Below, piece by piece: positions 42,274 through 49,930 of a stretch of 64,000 bases of DNA. The stretch is taken from NCBI RefSeq assembly GCF_006965485.1, contig NZ_CP041360.1, positions 2,666,001-2,730,000 on the forward strand, in the 5' to 3' direction. Position numbers and translations under genes: made by a program. The stretch is from Spirosoma sp. KCTC 42546 (GTDB lineage Bacteria; Bacteroidota; Bacteroidia; Cytophagales; Spirosomataceae). A model generated the notes under the pieces. It was not told the origin of the DNA, searched no databases, and saw nothing but the letters and a program-made list of their open reading frames with translations. Position 1 is the stretch's first letter; every line of letters starts with the position of its first letter.

Positions 42274-44886
42274 CTACTCGCTGCGAAGACTTTTCACCGG
42301 ATTGACCAAAGCCGCCTTAATACTTTGAAAACTCACCGTGAGCAGTGTAATAACCAATGTACCTACGCCGGTTAAGGCAAAAACCCACCAGGCAATCGTG
42401 GTATGATAGGTATAGGCCTGGAGCCATTTGTTCAGCATGTAATAAGCGATTGGGGCGGCTATGCCAAGCGCAATCAGTACCAGGGCTACGAAGTCTTTTG
42501 AGAGCAAACTCCAGAGGTTCAGCACCGATGCCCCCAGCACTTTACGGACACCAATTTCTTTGGTACGCTGCTCGGCCATAAACGAAGCCAGCCCAAAAAT
42601 GCCGAGGCACGAAATAAATATGGCCAGTGCTGCAAAAATCGAGGCCAATGTGCCAATGCGTTCTTCGCTGCGAAACTTCTGATCGTACTCGTCATCCACA
42701 AACGTGTAGTTGAACGGTGCATCGGGCAGGTGCTCCTTCAAGACCTCGCCGATGGTTGCCAGGGCTGCCTGTGGACTACGGGCGGGGTTGAGTCGCATGG
42801 TCAGGAATTTGCCGGGTTTCGGGCCGATGAAAAAGACCGATGGTTTGGCAGGTTCGTAGGGAGAATCCATCACCATATCCTGAATCACACCAATGACGTG
42901 AAAGCTGACATTGAAGCCGTTTCCATTCCAGGTAATGGTTTTGCCGAGGATATCCTTCATACCTATAAATGCCACTGCCGATTCATTCAGGACTATACCC
43001 AGCGAGTCGGAAGCCAGTTTTCTGGAGAAATCGCGCCCCTGTCTGAACGTCCAGCCAACCGTTTTACCAAACTCATGCGATATGCCAACCGTCCCAAAAT
43101 TGATCTGTAGCGTTGGGTCTTTGCCCGCCCAGTTAAAGCCGCCATTGGTTGACCGAACTTCTGTTAGCGGACTGGCCGATTCGCCCACGTCGAGTACCGC
43201 CCCCGATCTGATTAACTCATTTCGAACAGTTTCCCGGTTTTGCTCGTAATGAGGGACGTTCAAAGGGAGCGAAATAAGCCCATCGCGACTGTAGCCAATG
43301 GGGCGGTTTTTCGCGAATTGAATCTGCCGGTAAACAATCAGCGTACCCATAATCAGCGTGATCGAGACCGCGAACTGAAAAACAACCAGTACCCGCCGGG
43401 GTGTTGCAATACCTTTGCCGACTTGTATGGCTCCCTTTAGGACGGCAATGGGCCTAAACGACGATAGATAGAGGGCCGGATAGCTACCGGCAATGAGTCC
43501 AGTCAACAAGGCAAACCCCAACCCGATTGCCCAGAAGAGTGGGTTCAGAAAAGGAACGGTCATTTGCTTGTCGGCAACCTGATTGAAGAGCGGCATCACT
43601 AGAAATATCAGCACGATGGCCACCCCATAGGCGAGTGCAACAACCAGCAGAGATTCACCAAAGAACTGCACCACCAGCTCCTGCCGACGGGAGCCAATGG
43701 CTTTACGAATGCCCACTTCTTTGGCTCGATTGACGGAGCGGGCCGTACTCAGGTTCATAAAGTTGATACAGGCCAGCAGCAAAACGAATAGACCAATGAT
43801 GCCAAACAACCAGACAAACTGAATTCGACCACCTTCGTTGAGCCCATTTTTCCAGTCTGAATACAAATGCCAGCGCGACATTGGGTATAGGAGCACTTCG
43901 GGTTTCTGAGCCGGATCTACATTGGTTTTACCAACGAGCAGGTTCCTGACCGACGCTGATGCATCGGCGACGCTGACTGACGGAGCCAGTTCAACGAAAA
44001 TTTCAAATGAGGTGTTGGTCCAGTCATCTTTGGCTTCGTTGATCCAGTCGGTCGACGCGGTATACAAGTCCCAGGGAGCAATGAACTGCACATCGGCAAA
44101 ACTACTCCCGGCGGGCATATCTTCGTAGACACCCGTAACGTTGACGGTCATCGAATTATCAATCGTTAAGGTCTTATGCAGGGGATTAACATTCCCAAAC
44201 AGGGCCTTCGCCAGCGACTCCGACAGAAGAATGGATGCTGGTTCGGTTAGCCCCGCCCGACTGCCCTGGCGCATCGTCAGTGAGAGCATCTCGGGGGCTT
44301 CAGGCGTCATGAATTTGCCACTTTTCGAAAATACCTGATCCGACAGGGTGATGGTGTGTAAGCTGGTCCACCAACCTATGACAACATGCTTAAAGTTGCT
44401 CCCATAGGTAGTTTTCAGGCTTTGTTCCATCGGAATCGGCATGCCAGGTCTGGTACCTACTTCGCCATTAACCGTTCGATTTCGCATGACTTGTGCTATA
44501 CGGTCGTAGTGCTGAAATGATTTATTGACCGACAGCTCATCATAGATCCACAAGCCAATCAGCATGGACACGGTCATGCCCACGGCTAATCCGCCAATAT
44601 TGATAAAGGAATACCCTTTGTTTTTGACCAGGGTGCGAAAGGCGATTTTGAGATAGTTTCTGAACATCGTAGTCGTTGGGATAGAATAGATCGGTTTAGG
44701 TCGGCAGACAAAGCGGGGTTTGAGAAAACCCAACACATCCCACCAGTAGCGCCAGCGTGCCCTACGCTCGCCAATACGTTCCACTTGCCAGGCAAACTCT
44801 TCCTGTAAATCACCCTGTACCTCTTCCAGCTTGTGAGAAGCACAGAAGAAGCGAAGTAAGGAGTCTGCTAAGCGAGGTGGGGTCAT
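42274..44886 (-). CDS. FtsX/MacB-type orphan permease, block C first gene
   Basis: 870 residues from ATG at 44886, first permease after the block C PadR. Prefix is block C type with slight divergence (RFFCASHKLEEVQGDLQEEF). Core is IGLWIYDELS type with SVNRAKEVGIRKAIGSRRQE (the common SEKRAKE is SVNRAKE here) and EQRTKEIGVRKVLGAS. The second periplasmic domain has NGGFNWAGKDPTLQINFGTVGISHEFGKTVGW, matching block A and B relatives. Only 2 bp separate it from the next permease. Confidence 0.93.
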   Translation of the reverse strand: MTPPRLADSLLRFFCASHKLEEVQGDLQEEFAWQVERIGERRARWRYWWDVLGFLKPRFVCRPKPIYSIPTTTMFRNYLKIAFRTLVKNKGYSFINIGGLAVGMTVSMLIGLWIYDELSVNKSFQHYDRIAQVMRNRTVNGEVGTRPGMPIPMEQSLKTTYGSNFKHVVIGWWTSLHTITLSDQVFSKSGKFMTPEAPEMLSLTMRQGSRAGLTEPASILLSESLAKALFGNVNPLHKTLTIDNSMTVNVTGVYEDMPAGSSFADVQFIAPWDLYTASTDWINEAKDDWTNTSFEIFVELAPSVSVADASASVRNLLVGKTNVDPAQKPEVLLYPMSRWHLYSDWKNGLNEGGRIQFVWLFGIIGLFVLLLACINFMNLSTARSVNRAKEVGIRKAIGSRRQELVVQFFGESLLVVALAYGVAIVLIFLVMPLFNQVADKQMTVPFLNPLFWAIGLGFALLTGLIAGSYPALYLSSFRPIAVLKGAIQVGKGIATPRRVLVVFQFAVSITLIMGTLIVYRQIQFAKNRPIGYSRDGLISLPLNVPHYEQNRETVRNELIRSGAVLDVGESASPLTEVRSTNGGFNWAGKDPTLQINFGTVGISHEFGKTVGWTFRQGRDFSRKLASDSLGIVLNESAVAFIGMKDILGKTITWNGNGFNVSFHVIGVIQDMVMDSPYEPAKPSVFFIGPKPGKFLTMRLNPARSPQAALATIGEVLKEHLPDAPFNYTFVDDEYDQKFRSEERIGTLASIFAALAIFISCLGIFGLASFMAEQRTKEIGVRKVLGASVLNLWSLLSKDFVALVLIALGIAAPIAYYMLNKWLQAYTYHTTIAWWVFALTGVGTLVITLLTVSFQSIKAALVNPVKSLRSE

Positions 44887-44996
44887 AATGGAGAATGAAT
44901 GATGTACAATGGATAATCAGAGGGTAATAACTCATTGTCAATGAGTAGGATCTTTCTTTGGCCATTATTCATTGATCATTATCCATGTTACATTAT
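44887..44996. repeat. AT-rich junction hairpin between PadR and permease, block C
   Basis: Outer arms of AATGAATGATGTACAATGG type with right arm CATTATTCATTGATCATTATCC; inside lies a small ACTCATTG-N2-AATGAGT hairpin at 44931-44948 or so. Same position as in blocks A and B. Confidence 0.7.
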
Positions 44997-45335
44997 TTAT
45001 AAGCTGATGGCTGGATTGAATGGGTCCGGCATCCGGGTCCATAAATTCACCCGCACATCCTGAATTTCCTGCAGCGTTCGCCGACCATAGGCCGTAACCG
45101 TAAATAGCCGCTTCCGACGACCACCCCGTTCGGCCGTGGGTTCACCCATTTCGGATTTTACCATGCCTTTGTCTTCCAGTCGTTGCAGAGCCGCGTGAAT
45201 CTGGTTCAGCCGAACTGAGCGTCCCGTTTGCTCAATGATTTCGTGCGTAAGCGCTACGCCATACGCCTGTCCTTCCATCACAGCAACGGTTAGCAGAACG
45301 ATCTCTTCGAACTCGCCCAAATAGCTTCGTTTCAT
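44997..45335 (-). CDS. PadR-family transcriptional regulator, block C
   Basis: 112 residues if started at ATG 45335 (MKRSYLGEFEE), which aligns with the other three PadR proteins; in-frame upstream starts at 45341 and 45344 would add three residues at most. DNA-binding region RSVRLNQIHAALQRLEDKGMV and wing TAERGGRRKRLFTVTAYGRRTLQEI. The C-terminus PAISL is shared with PadR D. It heads the seven-permease block C, 110 bp upstream of the first permease. Confidence 0.93.
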   Translation of the reverse strand: MKRSYLGEFEEIVLLTVAVMEGQAYGVALTHEIIEQTGRSVRLNQIHAALQRLEDKGMVKSEMGEPTAERGGRRKRLFTVTAYGRRTLQEIQDVRVNLWTRMPDPFNPAISL

Positions 45336-45343
45336 GGCCATCA

Positions 45344-45371
45344 ATTAGTTCTATGTTTGCTGAGCAAATGC
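45344..45371 (-). promoter_or_regulatory. GCATTTG-N17-TAAT element upstream of PadR C
   Basis: GCATTTG at 45371-45365 and TAAT at 45347-45344 on the minus strand, 17 bp apart, ending 8 bp before the chosen start codon. The longer string GGCAAAGCATTTG is identical to that before PadR D. Confidence 0.55.
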
Positions 45372-45385
45372 TTTGCCAATACTGG

Positions 45386-45418
45386 AAAAGTGCCCTGATG
45401 AGGCTATTTGGCACTTTT
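45386..45418. terminator. Stem-loop upstream of PadR C
   Basis: 9-bp arms AAAAGTGCC (45386-45394) and GGCACTTTT (45410-45418), loop 15 bases. It uses the same stem sequence as the larger hairpin at 24190-24244 and lies at the same place between operator and GCATTTG box. Confidence 0.65.
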
Positions 45419-45441
45419 TAAGAAGAAGGATAAAAGCTTAT

Positions 45442-45478
45442 TGTCCAGATTCGGACAGAATCTGTACGGTTTGGGACA
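45442..45478. promoter_or_regulatory. Tandem dyad operator, block C
   Basis: TGTCC-N6-GGACA at 45442-45457 and TGTAC-N6-GGACA at 45463-45478, separated by 5 bp. The nearer dyad is 107 bp from the PadR start at 45335. The spacer (GAATC) resembles that of block B (GATTC). Confidence 0.75.
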
Positions 45479-45754
45479 AGGCTCAAACAGGCTCCGGCAT
45501 CCTGATTAAAGTCATAAGTCCACCTATATTTAGTTCCTAAAGGTGTTTAGTATACAGTTCGATTCAGCGGTTATTCAACTCAATGAGGGGCTTTGCTCTA
45601 GTCTCTCCCCTAGGTACTGTCTCCTGTTCCCCGGTGGTACGCCAGCCGGTCGCAAAGCCAAGCGAGAACGGAATGAGTATTTCGCTAAAGTCCTACGCGA
45701 ATAGGTAAAGCAGATTCCGCTCGTCCTTTTGTCGAAAAACAATAGATCTCTGCT
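45479..45754. other. Rest of the 410-bp intergenic region between PadR C and the isomerase
   Basis: No reading frame or repeat stands out. CCTTTTGTCG at about 45724-45733, roughly 25 bp before the isomerase start, could supply a TTTG promoter box, but no matching second box is convincing. Confidence 0.35.
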
Positions 45755-46609
45755 ATGAAACATCTGACAAAATTCCTGCTCTGCGGGTTATTGCTTTCGA
45801 TAAATGCCGTTCCCCTGTTGGCACAGAAAGGACCCGAAGACAAAGCGGGCTGGAAACTAGGCTCTCAAGCCTACTCATTCCGGTTATTCACCTTTGCCGA
45901 AGCACTTCGTAAAATAGACAGTTGCGGCCTGAAATACGTGGAGGCTTTTCCGGGTCAGACCATTGGTGGGGGCGTAGACGGTAAAATGGATTTTTCGATG
46001 GATGCCGCTACGCGTCAGGCGGTCAAGAAACTGATTAAAGACAAGGGGCTTACGGTAGTGGCTTACGGTGTCGTTAATCCAAAAACCGACGACGAATGGA
46101 AGACGTTATTTTCGTTTGCCAAGGATATGGGCATTCTGAACATCAACTCCGAACCCACACCGCAGCAAATGCCGCTGGTTCGTAAACTGGCTGATGAATA
46201 CAAAATTAACGTAGCGCTACATAATCACCCCAAACCATCGCGTTACTGGCATCCCGATACGGTGCTGGCAGCTATCGGCAACAGCAAATACGTGGGTTCT
46301 TGCTCTGATCTTGGTCACTGGGTTCGGTCGGGACTTGACCCAATCGAGTGCCTGAAAAAGCTGAACGGTCACGTACTGGGCATGCACTTCAAGGATGTGA
46401 AAAAAGATACCCCCGATGGTAAATACCACGACGTGGTCTGGGGAACAGGCGATTGTAAAATTGAACAGGTTATCACCGAACTAAAACGCCAGAAGTTCAA
46501 AGGCCCGATCTCGGCAGAGTACGAGTATCATTGGGAAAACAACGGCCCCGAAATAGCCGAAAGCGTAAAGAACTTCCGGGAGATTTATAACCGGGTGAAG
46601 GTGCAGTAA
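45755..46609 (+). CDS. Secreted sugar phosphate isomerase/epimerase-like TIM-barrel protein
   Basis: 284 residues with an N-terminal signal peptide (MKHLTKFLLCGLLLSINAVPLLAQ, cleavage after about residue 24). The xylose isomerase-like/AP endonuclease 2 barrel is shown by LGSQAYSFRLFTFAEALRKIDSCGLKYVEAF near residue 36, NSEPT and VALHNHPKPSRYWHPDTVL in the middle, SCSDLGHWVRSG, GMHFKDVKK and the final ISAEYEYHWEN. The E, H, D, H and E positions in these blocks are the expected metal ligands. Export is common for Bacteroidota members of this family, which act on periplasmic sugars or cyclitols; the substrate is not evident. It is divergent from PadR C. Confidence 0.9.
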   Translation: MKHLTKFLLCGLLLSINAVPLLAQKGPEDKAGWKLGSQAYSFRLFTFAEALRKIDSCGLKYVEAFPGQTIGGGVDGKMDFSMDAATRQAVKKLIKDKGLTVVAYGVVNPKTDDEWKTLFSFAKDMGILNINSEPTPQQMPLVRKLADEYKINVALHNHPKPSRYWHPDTVLAAIGNSKYVGSCSDLGHWVRSGLDPIECLKKLNGHVLGMHFKDVKKDTPDGKYHDVVWGTGDCKIEQVITELKRQKFKGPISAEYEYHWENNGPEIAESVKNFREIYNRVKVQ

Positions 46610-46684
46610 AGCAAGGGACAGGGGGCTTGGTGCAGGGTAAACCGCTATCTGATTTACCCTGCGCCGAGCCCCTGCCCCTTGCTT
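46609..46684. terminator. Inverted repeat between convergent genes
   Basis: Left arm 46609-46641 and right arm 46653-46684 pair over about 32 positions with a one-base bulge and a few mismatches; both arms end in AAGCAAGGG-type words that overlap the two stop codons. It uses GC-rich repeat vocabulary (GACAGGGGGC, GTGCAGGG). Confidence 0.75.
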
Positions 46685-47138
46685 ACTTTACAGAATTATC
46701 CATATCGGCAGCAATCAGCCAGCGACCATCGGCACCTTTGCGCAAGGCGAGAATGAATTTACCAATGTCGGTGCCCGTTGCTGTGGCACGATAGGCTCCA
46801 ATGATATAACCGACCGAACCACTTTGGGCAAAGGATAAAGCCCGCAATGAAAGGGGGCTTCCTGCTGATCTGCTATAAGCCAATTGTAGGTTTTTATGTC
46901 CTTGAATGGCAGGGCGGTTGGGCTGCATGACAAAGCCATCCGGTGTAAATAAAGACACGAGTTTCTCCGTATTATTGGCTTGCCATTCGCGTTCATAATC
47001 ACGCAGCACCCGATCAACGTCGGGTGGAAGCGTTACGGACGGCAAGGCGTCTGTTGGTGGAAAAGCCGTCTTCGGCTGCTGAGCCATCGATTTAATTGCC
47101 AGACAAAACAGGCAGAGAATTACGCAGATTGGTTTCAT
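46683..47138 (-). CDS. Secreted SnoaL/DUF4440-like protein, last gene of block D
   Basis: 151 residues with a signal peptide (MKPICVILCLFCLAIKSMAQ). The mature part has the cone-shaped alpha+beta fold pattern of the NTF2/SnoaL group: VDRVLRDYEREWQANNTEKLVSLFTPDGFVMQPNRPAIQGHKNLQLAYSR, then strands ending in GRWLIAADMDNS. Such proteins are often binding or ketosteroid-isomerase-like, and function cannot be read from sequence alone. It starts 15 bp after the stop codon of the upstream permease and is on the same strand, so it is probably the last cistron of block D, the only non-permease gene in any block besides PadR. Confidence 0.85.
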   Translation of the reverse strand: MKPICVILCLFCLAIKSMAQQPKTAFPPTDALPSVTLPPDVDRVLRDYEREWQANNTEKLVSLFTPDGFVMQPNRPAIQGHKNLQLAYSRSAGSPLSLRALSFAQSGSVGYIIGAYRATATGTDIGKFILALRKGADGRWLIAADMDNSVK

Positions 47139-47153
47139 AGAGAATGGTCGGTG

Positions 47154-49814
47154 TTATTCAGACCGAAGTGATTTAACCGGATTCGTCAATGCCGCTTTAA
47201 TGCTTTGAAAGCCAACGGTTAGTAAAGCGATCAAAACGGCCAGCATGCCTGCCAGGGCAAACACCCACCACTCAAGGTCAACCTTGTAGGCAAAGTCCTT
47301 CAGCCATTGGTTCATGCCCCACCAGGCAATAGGGGAAGAAATTACCAGGGCAATAATAACCAGCGTCAAAAAGTCTTTCGAGAGTAGCGCTACGATGCTG
47401 CCTACCGATGCCCCCAGCACTTTCCGGACACCAATTTCTTTCGTCCGCTGCTGTGCCGTAAACGTTGCCAACCCAAACAAGCCCATACATGAGATCAGGA
47501 TCGCAATAGCCGTTGCTGTGTTGACAAGCTGCCCGGTTTTCTGCTCTTTTTCATAGAGTCTGGCAATGGAGTCATCCAGAAAAGTATAGTCAAATTTATT
47601 GTCGGGATATACGGACTGCCATTGTTGTTCGATGCTAGCCAGCGTTGCTTTTATATCGCTGAGCTGACCACCTTTCGCTGCTAGTTTAACACCGATATTT
47701 TTTGCCTGTCGAGGCATGTAGCTGATGAAGACCGGGCTAATTTTTTCGTGAAACGATTGCTCATGGAAATCGGCTACGACACCAACAATAGGATACGGTT
47801 TGCCCTGAAATTCGACGAGCTGATTGACGGCATCGGCAGGTTTTTTAAAGCCTAACGCTTTGGCATAGGTAGCGTTGACGACGATCTCCCGGAGAGAGTC
47901 ACTTTTCATATAATTTCGGCCGGCCAGTAACCGGAGCTTATAAAGCGGAATGAAGTTCTCATCGCCCACCTTCGCCGACACATCCATTTCGATGTTCTTC
48001 TTGCCCCGATAGTTGAGCTTGGTTACCATATAGGCCTGTCCCATGGGCGGAAACCACTGCAACGTGGCCCGTTCAACACCAGATAACTGTTTGATTTTCT
48101 GGGCTAATACAAGACTTTTATCATCGTGCCGGGTATGAACCTCAATAACGGCATCGGTCGAAAAACCCAGGTCTTTGTTGCGCATAAAGTTGAGCTGACG
48201 GGTTACCATGAGCGTTCCAATAATGAACACGAGTGATACCGTGAACTGAAACACAATCAATGCTTTTCGCAAATACCCTTTCTGTCCGCCAGTCAAGTTA
48301 GTTTGGCCTTTTAAGGTTAAGGCTGGTACGTACGAAGACAAGACCCAGGAGGGATAGAGGCCGGAAAGGAGTGAGGTGGTCACCGTAACAGCGGCTAAGA
48401 AAATCAGTGTTTGCCAACTGAACAGATCGAACGTTAATCCCTGAGGGGTCAGCGACTGAAAGACTGCGAGTATCGGATTGACGAGGGCTAACGAAATCAA
48501 TACGGCTATAAATGTCAGAAAAGCCGTTTCGCTCAGGAACTGGAAAATCAGGTTGGCCCGGCTACTTCCCATCACCTTGCGAATGCCCGTTTCCTTCGCC
48601 CGCTGTACCGACTGCGCCGTCGATAAATTGATGAAGTTGATGGCGGCAATCAACAAAATAAAACCGGCAATTGCCATCAAGCCGTAAAGCGTAGGCAAAT
48701 GCGCTTTGCGGGAGTAATTGTCATTGTAATCGTCGTTAAAATGAAGATCGGAAAGTGGTTGTAAGGCGGGCGTAAATTTCAGGTCCATGTCCTTCGTGAA
48801 ATGCGCTTTGCTAAACCGGCTGAATTGGGCGGTGAGTTGATCGGGCGTGGTTCCCTGCGGAAGTTTGACGAATGCCTGCGAGGCCGACCAGATGTCGTTC
48901 CATTGACTGAGGTCAATATCGCGCTTAAGCTGGCTGGCCTGAATGGTAGCGAACGAAATGAAATCCGTAAAGACAAAATCACTTGGCTTTGTCCAGTCCT
49001 GCACAATTCCAGCTACTGTAACGCGTACGGAATCCTGATAAATTACTTCTTTCCCAATGATCTTCTCCAATGGTAAATCGCCAAAATAGGTGCGGGCTTT
49101 CCGCTCCGAGAGTACCAGCTTGAAGGGCTCGTTTAAGGCAGTTTTAGGATTGCCAGCCAGCCATTTGTAGGTGAAAATGTCGAAATACTGCGGCTCGACC
49201 ACTATGATTTCATCGTGCTTTTTGCCTTCAAACCGCGCTGGCTTATCCTTGCCATTGGGTACGAGGACATCTGAGGAAATATTATGAAAAGCGGCAACCG
49301 TCTCTATGCCCGCAATCTCTTTTCGAATCGCTCCGGGAACGGCATTGGGCACAAAGCCTACCAGATGTTTTTCGCCCGACTTCCCGTATTGCGACTCACC
49401 CACCAGCCGGTAAATACGGTCGCTCTCGGGGTGGAACGTGTCATAACTCAGTTCGAAATTAGTGATAAGGTAAATAACCAGGCAGGCCGTTACGCCCAGC
49501 GTAAGGCCAAACAGATTAATCAACGAACTGACCTTGTGTTTGATCAGGTTGCGAATCGAGGTTTTGAAATAGTTGCGTAGCATAAGCGGGTTCAGTAAAC
49601 CAGGTGAAGAATAGTGCTGCGATTGTCGTTTGAGAGCAAACGGACGGACGAAGCGTAATACGTTAAGCCAGTATCGCTGGTTTGCGCGTTGGATACCCAC
49701 ATCCCCTACATCCCGAACGAATCGCTCATACAAATCGCCCTGCACTTCCTCCAGCAGGTGAGAAGCGCAGAACCATTCGAGTAAACGGTCGGCTAAAGGG
49801 GGCGGTGTTTTCAT
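47154..49814 (-). CDS. FtsX/MacB-type orphan permease, block D third gene
   Basis: 886 residues from ATG at 49814. Prefix of block D type (LLEWFCASHLLEEVQGDLYERFVRDVGDVGIQRANQRYW). After TM1: LGVTACLVIYLITNFELSYDTFHPESDRIYRL. First FtsX motif VQRAKETGIRKVMGSSRAN preceded by INFINLSTAQS; second QQRTKEIGVRKVLGASVGS. The first periplasmic domain is longer than in block A or B genes and contains HLVGFVPNAVPGAIRKEI. The SnoaL-like gene follows after 15 bp. Confidence 0.93.
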   Translation of the reverse strand: MKTPPPLADRLLEWFCASHLLEEVQGDLYERFVRDVGDVGIQRANQRYWLNVLRFVRPFALKRQSQHYSSPGLLNPLMLRNYFKTSIRNLIKHKVSSLINLFGLTLGVTACLVIYLITNFELSYDTFHPESDRIYRLVGESQYGKSGEKHLVGFVPNAVPGAIRKEIAGIETVAAFHNISSDVLVPNGKDKPARFEGKKHDEIIVVEPQYFDIFTYKWLAGNPKTALNEPFKLVLSERKARTYFGDLPLEKIIGKEVIYQDSVRVTVAGIVQDWTKPSDFVFTDFISFATIQASQLKRDIDLSQWNDIWSASQAFVKLPQGTTPDQLTAQFSRFSKAHFTKDMDLKFTPALQPLSDLHFNDDYNDNYSRKAHLPTLYGLMAIAGFILLIAAINFINLSTAQSVQRAKETGIRKVMGSSRANLIFQFLSETAFLTFIAVLISLALVNPILAVFQSLTPQGLTFDLFSWQTLIFLAAVTVTTSLLSGLYPSWVLSSYVPALTLKGQTNLTGGQKGYLRKALIVFQFTVSLVFIIGTLMVTRQLNFMRNKDLGFSTDAVIEVHTRHDDKSLVLAQKIKQLSGVERATLQWFPPMGQAYMVTKLNYRGKKNIEMDVSAKVGDENFIPLYKLRLLAGRNYMKSDSLREIVVNATYAKALGFKKPADAVNQLVEFQGKPYPIVGVVADFHEQSFHEKISPVFISYMPRQAKNIGVKLAAKGGQLSDIKATLASIEQQWQSVYPDNKFDYTFLDDSIARLYEKEQKTGQLVNTATAIAILISCMGLFGLATFTAQQRTKEIGVRKVLGASVGSIVALLSKDFLTLVIIALVISSPIAWWGMNQWLKDFAYKVDLEWWVFALAGMLAVLIALLTVGFQSIKAALTNPVKSLRSE

Positions 49815-49930
49815 GATGGATAATGTTCAATGGATGATGGATAATGAATAATGTAAATGGATAATGGAACACTGGTCATTTAGCGATCATAGGGAACTCA
49901 GATCATTATCCATTTTACATTATTCATTAT
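49815..49930. repeat. AT-rich junction hairpin, block D
   Basis: Left side has overlapping ATGGATAATG, ATGGATGATGG and AATAATGTAAATGGATAATGG units; right arm CATTATCCATTTTACATTATTCATT is at about 49903-49929. Confidence 0.75.
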
